DNA of 64,000 nt from Xiphydria camelus (GCA_963678675.1 OY783196.1:13014138-13078137), one strand, 5' to 3'. Shown: positions 50,940 to 62,089, counted from the stretch's first letter. Translations and numbers: made by a program. The notes: generated by a model not told the origin, from the letters alone.

Positions 50940-52478
50940 ACATATGTTTTCGATGCCCAACCGAATACACGCCTCCTGCTCAAAAGGTCCCCAGGAAAGC
51001 GATGCCAGAGTGGTCGGACTCTGCCTCGGCGACCCAAGATGCAGTTAAAATCAAATCGAAGTCAAAGTCTCGCTGATTTATCAAAACATATTTCATTGTT
51101 ACGTTATTATTTTAGTGGCCTTAGATGAGATCTAAGTTCTCATGGTTTACAGTACAAAATGTCATTTCCCTCTGGAGAAGCTAAGTTTATGAATAAAAAA
51201 TTATAATAAGTCATAATTACACTGTCCCGCTGATGATGATATCTTGTATGTCTTTTATGCCTCCTAATGCCTAATGCATGCATGCCTTATCTGACTCTGT
51301 CTGAAATCCTTCTTGCTTAATTCAAACTAATCCTATTTGAATTAAAAGAATCGCGACGGCGATTCGAGTGTCTCGAATCACTGTTCACGGGAGTGGCGAC
51401 GTACCGCGATCGGTGAGGTGTCATTCTGCAGCTGGTACTGGGTTGAGCAGTGTCGACCGGCTGCTGCTGCTGCTGCTTGTTCGTTAGTGCCTTCCGCATC
51501 ACTTTTTTGTCGCCGAGGCAGAGTCCGACCACTCTGGCATCGCTTTCCTGGGGACCATGTTGACGGTAACCTCTTCCTCCACGGCTGCCAACGGCACTAG
51601 CTTCTCTCTGCAATTAGGTATGAGGTGTGTAATTTGGTTGGGCATCGAAAAAATCAGAATTATCATTTCCTCTCACTTCTAAAAATTACTTACCATGGCT
51701 GTGGACGCGATGCGGTTTATTAGACTTTGGCTTGCATCGGCGCCTCTGGTTTTGACCGTTGAACCAATAGAGGCTCGTAGGATCAGAAAATGAAGGAAGG
51801 TAAACCAAATCTGTGCGAGAAGAAAGGTTCGTTGATTACTGTTTTCTCGATCGATACGTCGACTGATACTCGCCAACCGACGATTCATTCTCGCGTCTGT
51901 TCCTCGCACCTTAGGTATCGCTCACGCCACTTCGTAAAACTACTTCCTAGACACGCGCGGTGCTAGCGCGGAAATAATTTCTGAAACAAATAGGCATGAG
52001 GCGTGTAATTCGGTTGGACATCGAAAAAACCCGAATGATTGTTAACTCTCACTTCTGAACATTACTTACCATTTATTCAAAGATTCACGATTTCGAGCTT
52101 AGACTTCGATCTCCCGAATTGATAGCCATCGGGAGATCAGACGTTTCACACTTTTCATAAGAACGCAGCGTAAGAGCGAAAAGCGTCGTCTGATTTCCCG
52201 ATGGCTGTCAATTCGGAAGATTATTTATGATTATTTCTCATCACTTCTACAAATTATTCACTACTAATTCAAAACTTTACGATTTTGAGGTTACACGAAA
52301 CGCTTCGATCTCCCGAATTGACAGCTATTAGAAGAGCAGTCGACACTTTTCGTTCCTATGCGGCGCACTCGTCTGAAGCGCACTCTAACTGTACCATAAA
52401 TACTGCCGAAGTCAAGAATTCAGGTCGTAGCTCACCTGCGCGGTTGGCCATAGGACATGCGGTATATGTATATATACA

Positions 52479-53233
52479 TATATATACATATATATGTTTT
52501 GCTTCTGACATGAGCGAAGTTTGGTGACGCCTTATCAGCTGTTGACGATTACGCGATACATTTGCCCATTTATGCGCAAACTTAATAGTTAAGAACCGGA
52601 CAAATTCTTTCAGACAATTCTCTAGTTCGTCACCACATTCTGTTTAAGCCAAACGTTGCTGAATTTGTCGCATAACGCCAGAAACTTTTTCAACTTCCTT
52701 ACAAGAAAGCCACATCTCAAAAATATCCATTATTTTCAGTGATGGTAGATCACCTGAAAAAAACCTACATATTTCTAAAAATCGCAAAAAGTCGCAAGTT
52801 TTTTTTACTTGCTTCGAAGCTACAAGCTTTGTATTGTAAGAAAAAAAATATAATACAGGGGACACATGCAGCCATATTTTTACAACCTCACTTCACCTCA
52901 CAAGTTAACCTATCTCACAAAACTTGGATAAAAATAATAAAGTAGGTAATATTGAAAACATATTCCCTTCTACTAGATGCTCCATTGGGGATACTTCAAT
53001 AAAAATACAAAATAACTTTATTTACAACGATATATCATAACAAATAATGTGCAACTAATCAAGAGTATGTAACTGTCTGGAATGTTTGACGTGTTTGAAC
53101 GCGGCGCACACATCTAGATTCAGGAGTAGAGGTTAATATTTGATCATTCAATAAGGGCTAAACCTTTTTTTACAATTTCCACTCACTAAACTTGGACAAA
53201 TCGAAAAACGATTTTCCCATTTATGACTATGGT
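52479..53233. other. Right flank between palindrome and Gypsy 2 break
   Basis: AT-rich, with no protein family or repeat recognised. Together with 47,567-47,747 it belongs to the foreign segment inside integrase. Confidence 0.4.
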
Positions 53234-53248
53234 TCGTCCTAGTGTGCG

Positions 53249-54182
53249 ACGTCACTTTCCGCGTAAGTGACGTCGCGGCGACCACGGTTGTAGTACTTCG
53301 ATTGCTTCTCGTGGGCCTCCTCGAGGTACTCCAAGACGAGATCGTGTATTTCGGACAGGCGAAGCATTCATTCCACCCACTCGCGCGGATCTTGATTCGG
53401 CGTTCCGATCTTCCCTTCGATTAGCCTCCGAGCGAAACGAGGTGGTGTGGGTATTCGGCTGAAGTTCACGAATGCCGGGCTCGCTTTCAGGGTACTATGG
53501 ACCACCGTGTTGTACGCGTACTGGAGCTGGTGTAGGTGTTCGTCCCAGTGTCGGTGATTTTCCATGTACGCGGCGATCATAGTTTTGATCGTCCGATTGA
53601 TTCGTTCCACGGGATTCGCCTGGGGGTGGTACGTCGGGAGTGTCGCGAAATGGACCCCGTATCCTTGTAGATATGCTTTGATCGGCTTATTGACGAACTC
53701 CGTCCCGTTGTATGTCAAGAACGTATCCGCGGACAGCCCCAGCGATATACAATTTCCCGTTTGAAGGCCCTGAGGACGAGCTTTCCCGTTGCGGCGCGCA
53801 GTGGAATACACTCGATTCACTTGCTATGCAAATCGAGGAACACGAGCACGTATTTGAATCCGTTCGGACTTCTCAATAGGGGACCCATGACGTCGGCCGC
53901 CACGACTTTCCAGGGGCCGTGCAGGCTGCGTTGACCCATCAATCCTGGCGGTGATCGCTGCTCGACCTTCGTCTTCTGGCAGGGGACGCACCGTTGCACA
54001 TATTCGGCGATGTCCTGGTGCATCCCGGGCCAATAGTAATTATCTCGAGCCCGAAGATACGTTTTCGCGACTCCGAAATGGCCGGCTTGCGGGTCATCGT
54101 GCACCTCTCCGAGGATGTCTTCTCGTAGTTTCGGTGGAATGACTAGTTTCCAGGCGTTCAGATCTGGTACTATAAGATCCAT
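53249..54182 (-). pseudogene. Gypsy 2 integrase zinc-binding and catalytic core
   Basis: Minus strand 54,182-53,817: H2C2 module (HDDPQAGHFGVAKTYL...CVPCQKTK) and first catalytic Asp (AADVMGPL), ending at a TGA where the family has Trp (LHSK, stop). After a frameshift near 53,735 the frame 53,727-53,368 has FLTYNGTEFVNK, where the usual DNG Asp is Tyr (codon at 53,712-53,710), and NPVERINRTIKTMI with the Glu intact. The end (HEKQSKYYNRGRRDVTY) reaches the breakpoint at 53,249. The inactivating changes are cumulative. Confidence 0.85.
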
Positions 54183-54290
54183 GAAAGCTTTTGAGCAATA
54201 TCGATACAGTTGATCGTTCTCGACCTTCCATCCGACGTTGCTCGCTGGAAATCATCGGACGTACTCGATCCGTCGATCGTACCATTTCTC

Positions 54291-55976
54291 TTATATCGAG
54301 AGCGTGGGTGGTACGAGTTCGTCCTCGATCGTAGCCAAAGTTTCCGATATTTTGGGTTCAAACATGCGCGACAATGCGTTTGGTACGTGGTGCAACGCTC
54401 CTTTTCGATGGACGATGTCGTAATCATCGAGCGGTCGTCGTTGTAGCAGCTCGAGGGCCCATCGTGCGAGCCTCCCGTCCGGGTTTTTCAAATTATGTAG
54501 CCACCGGAGGCTGCTGTGATCCGTGACCACCGTGAATTTGAATCCCTCGACGTATTGGCGGAACTTCCTGATGGCCCATACGACGCCGAGGCACTCCTTC
54601 TCGGTCGTGCTATAATTCCGCTCGGCGTTCGTTAAGATTCGACTCGCGAACGCGATGACGTGCTCGACGTTATCGAGGTTCTGCGTGAGTACGGCTCTGA
54701 TACCGTAGTCGCTCGCGTCCGTTTGTAGTACGGACGGGATCGAGAAATCTGGCGGCGATAGGACAGGCGCCGTCATTATGGCGTTCTTTAAGTCGAGGAA
54801 CGCTTCTTCCCGTTCGCTTCCCCACTGCCACCGCACGTTCTTCTTCAGTAATTCCGTGAGGGGCGTCGATCTCTCCGCGAAATTTGGGATAAACCGCCGA
54901 TACCACGATGTCATTCCTAGGAACCGTCGTAGCTTGCGGAGATTCTTCAGCGGTGGATATGCTCGGATCGGCTCCACCTTCTCGGGATCCGTCTGTAACA
55001 CGTCTTGGTTTACGCAGAATCCCAGATATCGCACCTCGTCGTGGTAAAACTCGCATTTTTCCGGGTTGATGGCTAATCCAGCCCCCTCGATTTTTCGTAA
55101 TATGATCTGCAGCCATTTAAGGTGTCCTTCGAATGTGGGCGTAACGACGATGATATCGTCGAGGTAAGCGAAGGCGTACGGTTCCATCTCCGGACCGATC
55201 AGTCGGTCGAGTAAACGCTGGAACGTCGCCGGCACACCAGAGAGTCCGAAGGGCATCCTACGAAACTGAAAGAGTCCTCTTCCCGGAACAGTGAACGCCG
55301 TCACTTCCTTGCTGGACTCTTCCAGCGGGATCTGGTGGTACGCCTGGCTCAAGTCGATCGTCAAGATGTATTGGGCGGCCCGCAGTTTGGTCAGGATGCC
55401 TTCCATGTACGGCAACGGATAGGCGTCCTTTTTCGATACCGCGTTGACCTTTCGGAAATCCAAGCAGAAGCGATATTTTCCACTCAGTTTTCTTACCATC
55501 ACGATCGGCGAGGACCATTCGCTAGTCGATGGCTCGATGATTCCCTCGGTGAGCATTCTATCGACCTCGACGTACATGGCTTCTCGCACGGGTGGTGACA
55601 CGAGGTAGTATCGCTGTTTAATGGCCATATGCCCTTGAACGTCGATGCGGTGTTCAATTAGCCCCGTGCACCCGGTCTTTCCCGAGACTTTCGGGATCTC
55701 GCGCTGCAAGAGGCCGTCGAGCTTCTTCGCCTCGTCCGGAGAGAGCTCGGCGATCCCGTGACACTGCTCTTCGTGAGGTTCGTCGAGATCGTCGGGACCG
55801 AGAAACGAATACGTTTTGCCCGTCCTATTCGAAGTCCATGAATTCACAGATCCGACGATGGAGACTCCGAATCTGGTGATGAAGTCCATTCCGAGGATCA
55901 TATCGATGGCTAAGTTCGGGACAATTCGAATATCGAACTCGAGCTCGAGGTCGTCAATCTTGAGGGGAAGAGTCAA
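54291..55976 (-). CDS. Gypsy 2 reverse transcriptase-RNase H
   Basis: An intact 561-codon frame. It begins with the end of protease (ILGMDFITRFGV), then RT: EGIIEPSTSEWSSPIVMV, LDFRKVNAVSKKDAYPLP, FGLSGVPATFQRLLDRLI and the active site YLDDIIVV (plus 55,166-55,155). RNase H follows with QTDASDYGIRAVL, STTEKECLGVVWAIRKFRQ and VVTDHSSLRWL, so all three acidic residues are present, and then the HxxNALSRM linker. It converts element RNA into DNA. It is the best preserved part of this Gypsy; the polyprotein is broken upstream and downstream. The first codon is an internal residue, not a true start. Confidence 0.9.
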   Translation of the reverse strand: MTLPLKIDDLELEFDIRIVPNLAIDMILGMDFITRFGVSIVGSVNSWTSNRTGKTYSFLGPDDLDEPHEEQCHGIAELSPDEAKKLDGLLQREIPKVSGKTGCTGLIEHRIDVQGHMAIKQRYYLVSPPVREAMYVEVDRMLTEGIIEPSTSEWSSPIVMVRKLSGKYRFCLDFRKVNAVSKKDAYPLPYMEGILTKLRAAQYILTIDLSQAYHQIPLEESSKEVTAFTVPGRGLFQFRRMPFGLSGVPATFQRLLDRLIGPEMEPYAFAYLDDIIVVTPTFEGHLKWLQIILRKIEGAGLAINPEKCEFYHDEVRYLGFCVNQDVLQTDPEKVEPIRAYPPLKNLRKLRRFLGMTSWYRRFIPNFAERSTPLTELLKKNVRWQWGSEREEAFLDLKNAIMTAPVLSPPDFSIPSVLQTDASDYGIRAVLTQNLDNVEHVIAFASRILTNAERNYSTTEKECLGVVWAIRKFRQYVEGFKFTVVTDHSSLRWLHNLKNPDGRLARWALELLQRRPLDDYDIVHRKGALHHVPNALSRMFEPKISETLATIEDELVPPTLSI

Positions 55977-56307
55977 TTCTTCCCCTCAAGCCCTCCCTCG
56001 GTGTTCGGATCGGGATCCCTACTCGGAATCGTGGTTGAAGACCGATGGCTCCCATGTACGTGCGGGTGGATCCCGTGTCGAGCAAGGCGTTAAGCGGGTA
56101 TCCATTGATAACGACCGGGATGAAGGGACGCGTATCGCCCTCTGCGGTGAGGATGTCATCGCAATGTACCAATGCTTGCGTTACCGTTGGAATGTCTCCG
56201 TCGAAGACTGTATCCGCTTTCGCCGGCGGTTTCCAATCCTGCGTCGATGCCCTTGCTGGTTCCGGAGGATCGTACTCCTCGATTACGTCGTAGAGACCCG
56301 GGACCAC
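55954..56307 (-). pseudogene. Gypsy 2 aspartic protease
   Basis: The frame contains FIPVVINGYPLNALLDTGST followed by RTYMG: the retropepsin DTG active site, intact. It overlaps the RT frame by 23 bp in a different phase, so either a programmed frameshift or, more likely, a mutation near 55,970 separates them. The preceding segment (IPTVTQALVHCDDILT) is the Gag-Pro linker. Confidence 0.75.
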
Positions 56308-56353
56308 GATTCGTTGAACCGTTGGTGAAACGCGTGTTCTCGCGTTTCAATAC

Positions 56354-57806
56354 TCAGACTTCGCTTCTTCGGGTCGGGCGGATCCGGTCGCCGCTCTCTT
56401 CCTCGCGGGGCGTGGCGTTGCCGAAGACGGAACGGTTTCCGTCGTCGAGATCAGTCTCGAGTCGTTGGGCATTTCCGAAAACGACTCGCGTGTCAATCTC
56501 CGCTCCTTCGGCCGAACGTCCGGCGGGGCTAACGTTGAGGGGCTCGGCGTCTCCGAGGACCACCCTATCATGGACCTTCGTATCTTCGTCGTTGTTCGCG
56601 GCATCTTCGTAGGCGAGTTGACTATCGAGTTCCGGATCGTCTTCGAATGCTGCGTCGTCTTGTGCAGAGGAGGGGGAGTCGCTTCGTTTACACACGCTCT
56701 CCCGCTCCTCCGTTTCCCTGGCACCGTCGGCACTGTGGATCCGGTGTCCCTTTCTTGCATTGATAGCAATAATTCCGGATTCGTGGTTCAGGGCACCGAC
56801 ACAAACGGTGGTCGGGGCTCGAGCAGTTCCAACACAGCACGACCTTGACGGCTTTCCGTGTAGTCTCATCCGTTAACTTCTTTTCGGTCGTGGTGGACGC
56901 TGCTGGTCGAGGCTCGGGCATGGTTTTCAAGGTACGCGGCGCGGAGCCCGATTTCGGCGCGGCCGCGACGGTCGTTCCCCCCGTCGAGACCACCGCATGC
57001 ACCGCTGGTGTGCCTCGTCACGTCCGGCCGGCTCGTTCGGCCCATTCTTTCGCGGAGGGGGCGTGAGACGTTAGCCGGGAATCCCGGGGGCTCCTGGTTG
57101 CGAGACCCTGGTACCGGCCCTTCCGCGGGTACCCTCAGCCTCGGTGCCGGGAGAGGAAGCTCCGGCTCGGCGACGATCGGTCAAAGGCTGTGCCGCGGTA
57201 TCGGCGATCCCGCGTTCCGATCTAGGAACGCCATTCTTCCGATGGTCGTATCGATCGGCTCCCCCGCGTACACGCTAACAACCGTGCGTGGAAGCGACTC
57301 CGTGACCCTCGTCAGAGCCGTCAATGACAGGGGCAGCCAGGGAGCGGCTGTTGCCCGTAACGGTGGGGCTTCGATTCCCGGAGGCCCCTCAAATGCCGTC
57401 GTGGTGGTTGGTGGCGTCCCTCTCCTCTCGGGCGCATCCTCGGACAAAATTCGAGCCTCTCATAGTCGCGGAGAAGTCGTCCGAGGACGCCTCCCCCGAG
57501 GTCCTGCGGGCCGTTGGCGAATCTTCCTTGCGGTTCGGGGAAGGACTCACCGGGTTCCTCCTCGCCGGGGGCCTCCCCCCTCCTCGCCGGTACGTGTTGG
57601 GTTGGTTCCGGGATACCGTCCCCGAGGAAATCTCGAAGCTCGTCTTCGCCCGTCCGATTAATCAGCTCTTCGAGGGGCGCCTCGGTGCGAGCCATCACGT
57701 CAAGCCAAGCGGGACCGGCGGGACGGCGATCCTCTAGGTCCACCGAATCTCCCACACGCGGTGGAGCGACCTCTATTTCCGACCTCCGCAGACGAGCCGA
57801 CCTCAT
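56354..57806 (-). pseudogene. Gypsy 2 Gag region
   Basis: Several minus-strand frames share this region. 57,002-56,688 holds the nucleocapsid: CWNCSSPDHRLCRC (C-x2-C-x4-H-x4-C) then CYQC-x8-CRRC. Upstream frames 57,447-57,181 and 57,806-57,321 carry Arg/Pro/Glu-rich sequence (EDELRDFLGDGIPEP; LTALTRVTESLP) in the place of matrix/capsid. Frameshifts break the gene into at least three pieces. Overlapping plus-strand ORFs arise from the high GC content. Confidence 0.6.
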
Positions 57807-58486
57807 CTCCCTTTTTACGCGCGCGCCTAGGGCGAGAGCATCTCCACTCGGATCGAGTCCGAGCGCCTCGGCGAGTCCTTGCAGATCCTCGAGGCGAGGG
57901 AAGCGCGGCTTACTCGCGAGTCATCCGACGCACGTGACATGGTGTTTCACTGGCCCTACCGAGAATTGGAATCCGCACTCCAATCCACTCGCGTGCGTGC
58001 TCGACGAATCGGTCGTCGATCGCTCAGCTGATTCGGCCCGGAGCCGGTTCAATATATCGCGGTGTCAGGGTGTGGCCGATCAGCTGGACACTCGCGTTTC
58101 TGGGTTACGGCCCAGGCTGCGCGAATCCGCTAGTTATTCGCCGCGGTCGGTAAAGCGGATCCGCGGCGCCGCACGCGTGTCGAAATTACGCACACTACTT
58201 AGCCTAGGACTACCACTACCATTACTCGTCGGTGAGCCAGTGGGGAATCGCCCCACTACTCGACGTGCGAAAGGTCCGTCTCGACCCCGTAACGTTCGAG
58301 CCGCTCGAACCGTATCGTCGCGCTAATGCCGAAGGAAACGTAAACAAAGCTATAACGGTCGGGTAACCGTTCCCGTCCCTGCCGTCGAAGCTAACAAAGA
58401 ATACCCTTCGCCGATACAAATTCGAACTCACGACGGTTCTAGAACCTTCGAATAGACGCTTCGCGAAGGAACTTTCTACGCGGCAA
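57807..58486 (-). other. Gypsy 2 leader
   Basis: GC-rich sequence between the primer site and the first recognisable Gag frame, probably the RNA leader with packaging function. No ORF stands out on the coding strand. Confidence 0.45.
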
Positions 58487-58503
58487 CCCCACGTTGGGCG
58501 CCA
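58487..58503 (-). promoter_or_regulatory. tRNA-Lys-type primer-binding site
   Basis: TGGCGCCCAACGTGGGG on the minus strand, five bases from the LTR end, matches the 3' end of eukaryotic tRNA-Lys as used by several Gypsy elements. Confidence 0.85.
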
Positions 58504-58508
58504 ATTTA

Positions 58509-59643
58509 TGACGTAGCGTTTCGCTAAGGGCCCCGCGATGCCCTCCGCTACGCCACTAACGATGGCTACGCTGCCACTTGCGGAACGGAAAACGATGGGC
58601 GCCAGGTGCGGTCACGGCCGCACCACGTGGAGAGACAAACGCACTCTCCGACTATCACTGAAGTCCGCGAGATCGAAAACGGTCCGATCTCGATCGTGTC
58701 CGGCTACCACAGCATTTGGTAGAGGGGCGGTTCGTAATACGCGGGCTGGGACGCGGAAGGATGGGAGAAAGAAAGAACAAGAAAACGAAACGCAGTCGAC
58801 GACTATAAGCGAAAAACCAAGAAAGAAACTTTATTCGTAATATATAATCTGGCGGCGGTCCCCGCATGACGCTCGTTACCGGTGAACGAGACTCGACGCG
58901 GTCTCGGTGCCTCGTGCACCGCGCTACACGCTACTAAATCCGTAACGAAAAGAAAACGCTCTTCGGCGCTATGCGGACGCGAAGACGACCAAACGGTGAT
59001 ACGCCGATGTCCGCGTACGACGGAACGCGATGACGACCCGCGGTGACGAGCAAACGCTACTACTACTCTCCGCTAGCCGAGGAAACGCGGAATCGAGGAC
59101 ATGCGAAGAACGAGGGAACGCGTAAGCGAGGAAATGCGGACGCAACTCCGCCGGTAGCACGTGGCGACAGTGCTGAATCGAGTCGGCGCTCGGGCGCGAG
59201 GACAAAGGAGAGCGTACCAGAAATCTCGTTGGGATCCGGCGGCTTCCTCGTGGACTCTCCTGGCCTCCTTCGACGGGTTTCCCGGTCCTGATAGATGCGG
59301 CTGATCTTCCTTCTTTTGCCTCTCTCGAACCTCTCTCTTTCTCTCTTGGCGTCCTCGTCCTGTCGGGCTCCTTACTGCACAGCTCACTTCGCTTCGTTTC
59401 GCTCTCGGGACACACGTGCGCGCGACGAACGTTCGACAAAGATTACCGGCTTTTCGGCCAAAAACCGTCACGTGGGCGCCTCGCGGCCCTCCCGGTTGTC
59501 CCTCGGGCTCATGAGGTAGCTCTCCAATAGCCATCGGCTATCAGTCCGGACTCTCAACGCCTATCAATACGGATACGTCCCGTCCGTATCTACGTCGCGA
59601 TCGCGCGCTTTATTTCGAAGGGGCCGATTGCTCCGTTTTTGTG
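58509..59643 (-). repeat. 5' LTR of Gypsy 2
   Basis: Matches the 3' LTR over about 1.13 kb. It ends TGACGTAG (plus strand) at 58,509 and lacks the outermost 27 bp or so (the TGTGACGTAGAG start) at the 59,643 side. AATAAA lies near 58,836 on the minus strand. Small indels (for example 13 bp near 58,613, 32 bp near 59,100) separate the two LTRs, so the insertion is not very recent. Confidence 0.9.
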
Positions 59644-60257
59644 GTATCTCCGGTATCTCTGTTTGTATTCCTTTATGGGCAACATTTCTTACAAAAATGT
59701 CTACTTGTATTTCTGCTTCACAAATACCATTTTCTTTTATTAGAGTACAAGATGTATCTGATGTTTCGCAAGACAAACTATCGCTCGAAGGATTTGTCTG
59801 GCAACCGACATTTTTTCTAAATTCATTAGTTCTCGATGTGTCACTTTCAATTTGCATCGGAGTAGGGTAATTTTCATTGGTATTCACTCAGAAACCACTC
59901 GTAGCATCGATGAGTTTTTGTACTTTGCTGTTTTCTGTTCTGATCAGTCGATGTTTAAATCGAGCAATGGACTGTGTGGCATTTGGTACATGCTTTCTTC
60001 TGGAAAAATTGTTGGTACATATGAGGAGTGAAGAGGATGCTCTGACATTCAACTTTATTATAATTCTATAAATACGAGAATAAGTTTTGCTTTTGTACAT
60101 ACACAAATTTTTGTACAGCTTTAATCCACAATTTGCGTTTATCAAGTTTCCAAGGCCTATGGGTACTAGCCTATGGAAACGTATACAAATGTATTTGTTT
60201 ACTTTTATCAATAACCTTCCGTGGTGTATTATAACAACCTTTTGTGCAACATATCAT
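59644..60257 (-). pseudogene. THAP-DDE transposase, N-terminal half
   Basis: From ATG at 60,257 the minus strand reads MICCTKGCYNTP, then QIHLYTFP, a stop, then RPWKLDKRKLWIKAVQKFV: a THAP zinc finger pattern (Cys-x-Cys start, FP, W). In shifted frames follow YVPTIFPEE, the VPTIF signature that closes THAP domains, and then NVGCQTNPSSD, EAEIQVDIF and KGIQTEIPEI, the low-complexity linker of this transposase type. It stops at the Gypsy 2 LTR. Several frameshifts and stops. Confidence 0.65.
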
Positions 60258-60423
60258 ACGTCATGCTCCCATAGTTAAAAACAATGACTATTAATTAATT
60301 GAAAATTGTTTTTATTCTCCTCCGTATAAATTGCAAATAAACAAGCACGCGAACACTTCGACTAGTCACCGATAGAGGACACACCAATCGTCGTTCAAGT
60401 TTACTATAGAGAGACACTCTATA
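60258..60423. other. Flank of the THAP element
   Basis: No recognisable coding sequence. The terminal repeat of the THAP element was not identified. Confidence 0.35.
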
Positions 60424-60870
60424 GCCCAGTAACTTCAGGCGGAAAATAGGGGGTTACTTCTCAAAAATTCGCAGCAAGCTGGATTTTTGCATACGCCTTC
60501 ATTTAAGCATTATAAATAACGTGTAAAAAGTCCCCATCGATATCGTGTACGCTTCAAAGGTTATACGGGAGTCAAAGGTTAAAAAATTGGTTTTTCGTTA
60601 TGATCTCGCTTGCGATTGGTCGGACGATAATTTTTATAGTTACAAAAGTTGTAGATAAAAAAATACTCTATAAAAAAGTTCTTTACATTTTCCACGTAGG
60701 AGTTACCGTTTCCACAATATATGCCGCACAAAGAGTCAACGTGATGAAATAGCGCTTCAATAGTCATACATTCGTTTCCCCACCACCTTCGAGGTAGAAT
60801 GTAAGGAGCGTTTTTTTTACATGGGTTCCCCAATATCGTGATATCTAGCCTCAGCGGCAACTAAATAATG

Positions 60871-61116
60871 CTACAAATGAATTCGATTTTTGACAGTTCT
60901 TCCGTAACTGTCACCATGATCTGCTATTTTAATAACTGAGTACTTCATAGAAATTGTGCTTACTTGCTTTATATTTCTCCTTAGCTTATTTAAATATTTA
61001 AAGTATCCATCATTTCTGTCGACACTAGCATTTCTCACCGCTTCTAAACAACGCTCAACAATCACGGTATCGCCGACAGAAAGGGATTTACCACAAATAA
61101 AGCAATCATTCGCCAT
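60871..61116 (-). CDS. Small Cys-motif ORF inside the TIR element
   Basis: 81 codons from ATG: MANDCFICGKSLSVGDTVIV, then LEAVRNASVDRNDGYFKYLN. The C-x2-C followed by 'GD..v..r.lea.rnaS..R' recalls the N-terminal zinc-binding segment of transposon-linked proteins in arthropods. Later residues are probably out of frame. A decayed first exon of the element's protein is the likeliest explanation. Confidence 0.35.
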   Translation of the reverse strand: MANDCFICGKSLSVGDTVIVERCLEAVRNASVDRNDGYFKYLNKLRRNIKQVSTISMKYSVIKIADHGDSYGRTVKNRIHL

Positions 61117-61983
61117 TCGAATAAATTGTTCTACACTACACCCGAAACAAAACGTCCGACATCGCCTATAAATTGGTGTTGTGACTTATATGAAGGAAGG
61201 AAGTAACTGAAGGAAGGATCGATCCGGTTAGAGAGTTACAAAGGAATCATATATTCGAGGAGCGAAATGATTACACGGAGAAGTACGGATTCAGAATCCT
61301 AAGCAAAGGTGAGAGTGGTCGCCGATTCGATCTGCACTGCTGAATATCTCAGGTCAAGACTTCGACGGAGACTCCAGCTCAAAAAAAGGATGTGTACGAT
61401 TTGTCGATTTCGAAGAGACTGATAAAGAGACGCGGATCGCAAGGCGGGGGTACGTTTCTGCAAGGGTGGTTTTTTCCATTCCGCGAAAGGAGAGGAAAGT
61501 TCCGAGAAAATATGAAAAAAAAGGCGTGAGAAAGTCTTCCGAGAGACACACAGATGTGTCAACGTTCCGTGGCGCGGTTCAAGGACACGCGGGCGTGCAT
61601 AAAAAAAGGCTGAATTTATGATAGGTCGACCCTGGACAGTAACGGAGGCAAAGGGTGCCCATACTCTCCCGCGAGTCTGGTGAAAGTTGGGAAAGAATTG
61701 AAGAGCCGATTAGTCATCTATTGAATTCGTCATTTCTCCTCCTTACAAGGCTGAATTAATGTTCGACTTATAACGGAATCGATTAATGAGGTTCTGCAAA
61801 AGACGGACTTTTCCGAACACCGTTAGGTAATTAATCTTTCCGGGACAAGTGCGGGACCATGATATTCGCGACTTACGTTCGTCAAATTGTACTCCTTTGC
61901 CGATGGCGAGATTAACTCCAGGTCGGCGAGGTATTTATAATCGATTCTTAAGATAATACTTCTGTTGCCTGTAGTAGTTTAAA

Positions 61984-62089
61984 ATTAATTTAACTTAACT
62001 TTCATTAGGTAATAAGCAGACGTGTAGCTATTCTTGGGGATGTTTGGCCTGATTATTACTTAATGAAAGTTAAGTTAAATTAATTTATA
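61984..62089. repeat. Palindrome nested in the TIR element
   Basis: ATTAATTTAACTTAACTTTC at about 61,984 pairs with GAAAGTTAAGTTAAATTAAT near 62,064-62,083, with 'attaggtaataa' / 'ttattacttaat' continuing inward. Confidence 0.75.

Larger units (their letters stand above)
47748..52478. mobile_element. 4.7 kb near-perfect palindrome carrying a mariner
   Basis: Left arm 47,748-49,675 and right arm 50,547-52,478 are inverted copies of about 1.93 kb; mirrored short ORFs translate identically (48,315-48,545 with 51,679-51,909; 48,611-48,907 with 51,317-51,613). The spacer of about 870 bp plus part of the right arm carries a mariner transposase gene. Each arm contains smaller inverted repeats, such as GGTCGGACTCTGCCTCGG at about 48,694 mirrored near 49,200, and repeats of 'tttttcgatgcccaacc'. 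Outer ends are TATATA-rich around ACCGCATGTCCTATGGCC. Confidence 0.85.
45237..59643 (-). mobile_element. Ty3/Gypsy LTR retrotransposon 2 (GC-rich)
   Basis: Minus strand: 5' LTR (59,643-58,509), tRNA-Lys-type primer site, gag, protease, RT/RNase H, integrase, an extra ORF, polypurine tract, 3' LTR (46,417-45,237). It is interrupted within integrase by a 5.7 kb segment (47,567-53,233). GC content is far above that of its surroundings. RT is intact but integrase has a stop, a frameshift and an active-site change, so the copy is not autonomous. It is inserted in a THAP transposase gene. Confidence 0.85.

Noticed and set aside
56172..58326. Large plus-strand ORFs (146-270 aa)
   Set aside because: They are antisense to Gypsy 2 gag and leader, Arg/Ser/Pro-rich, and have no domain; typical shadows of GC-rich DNA.
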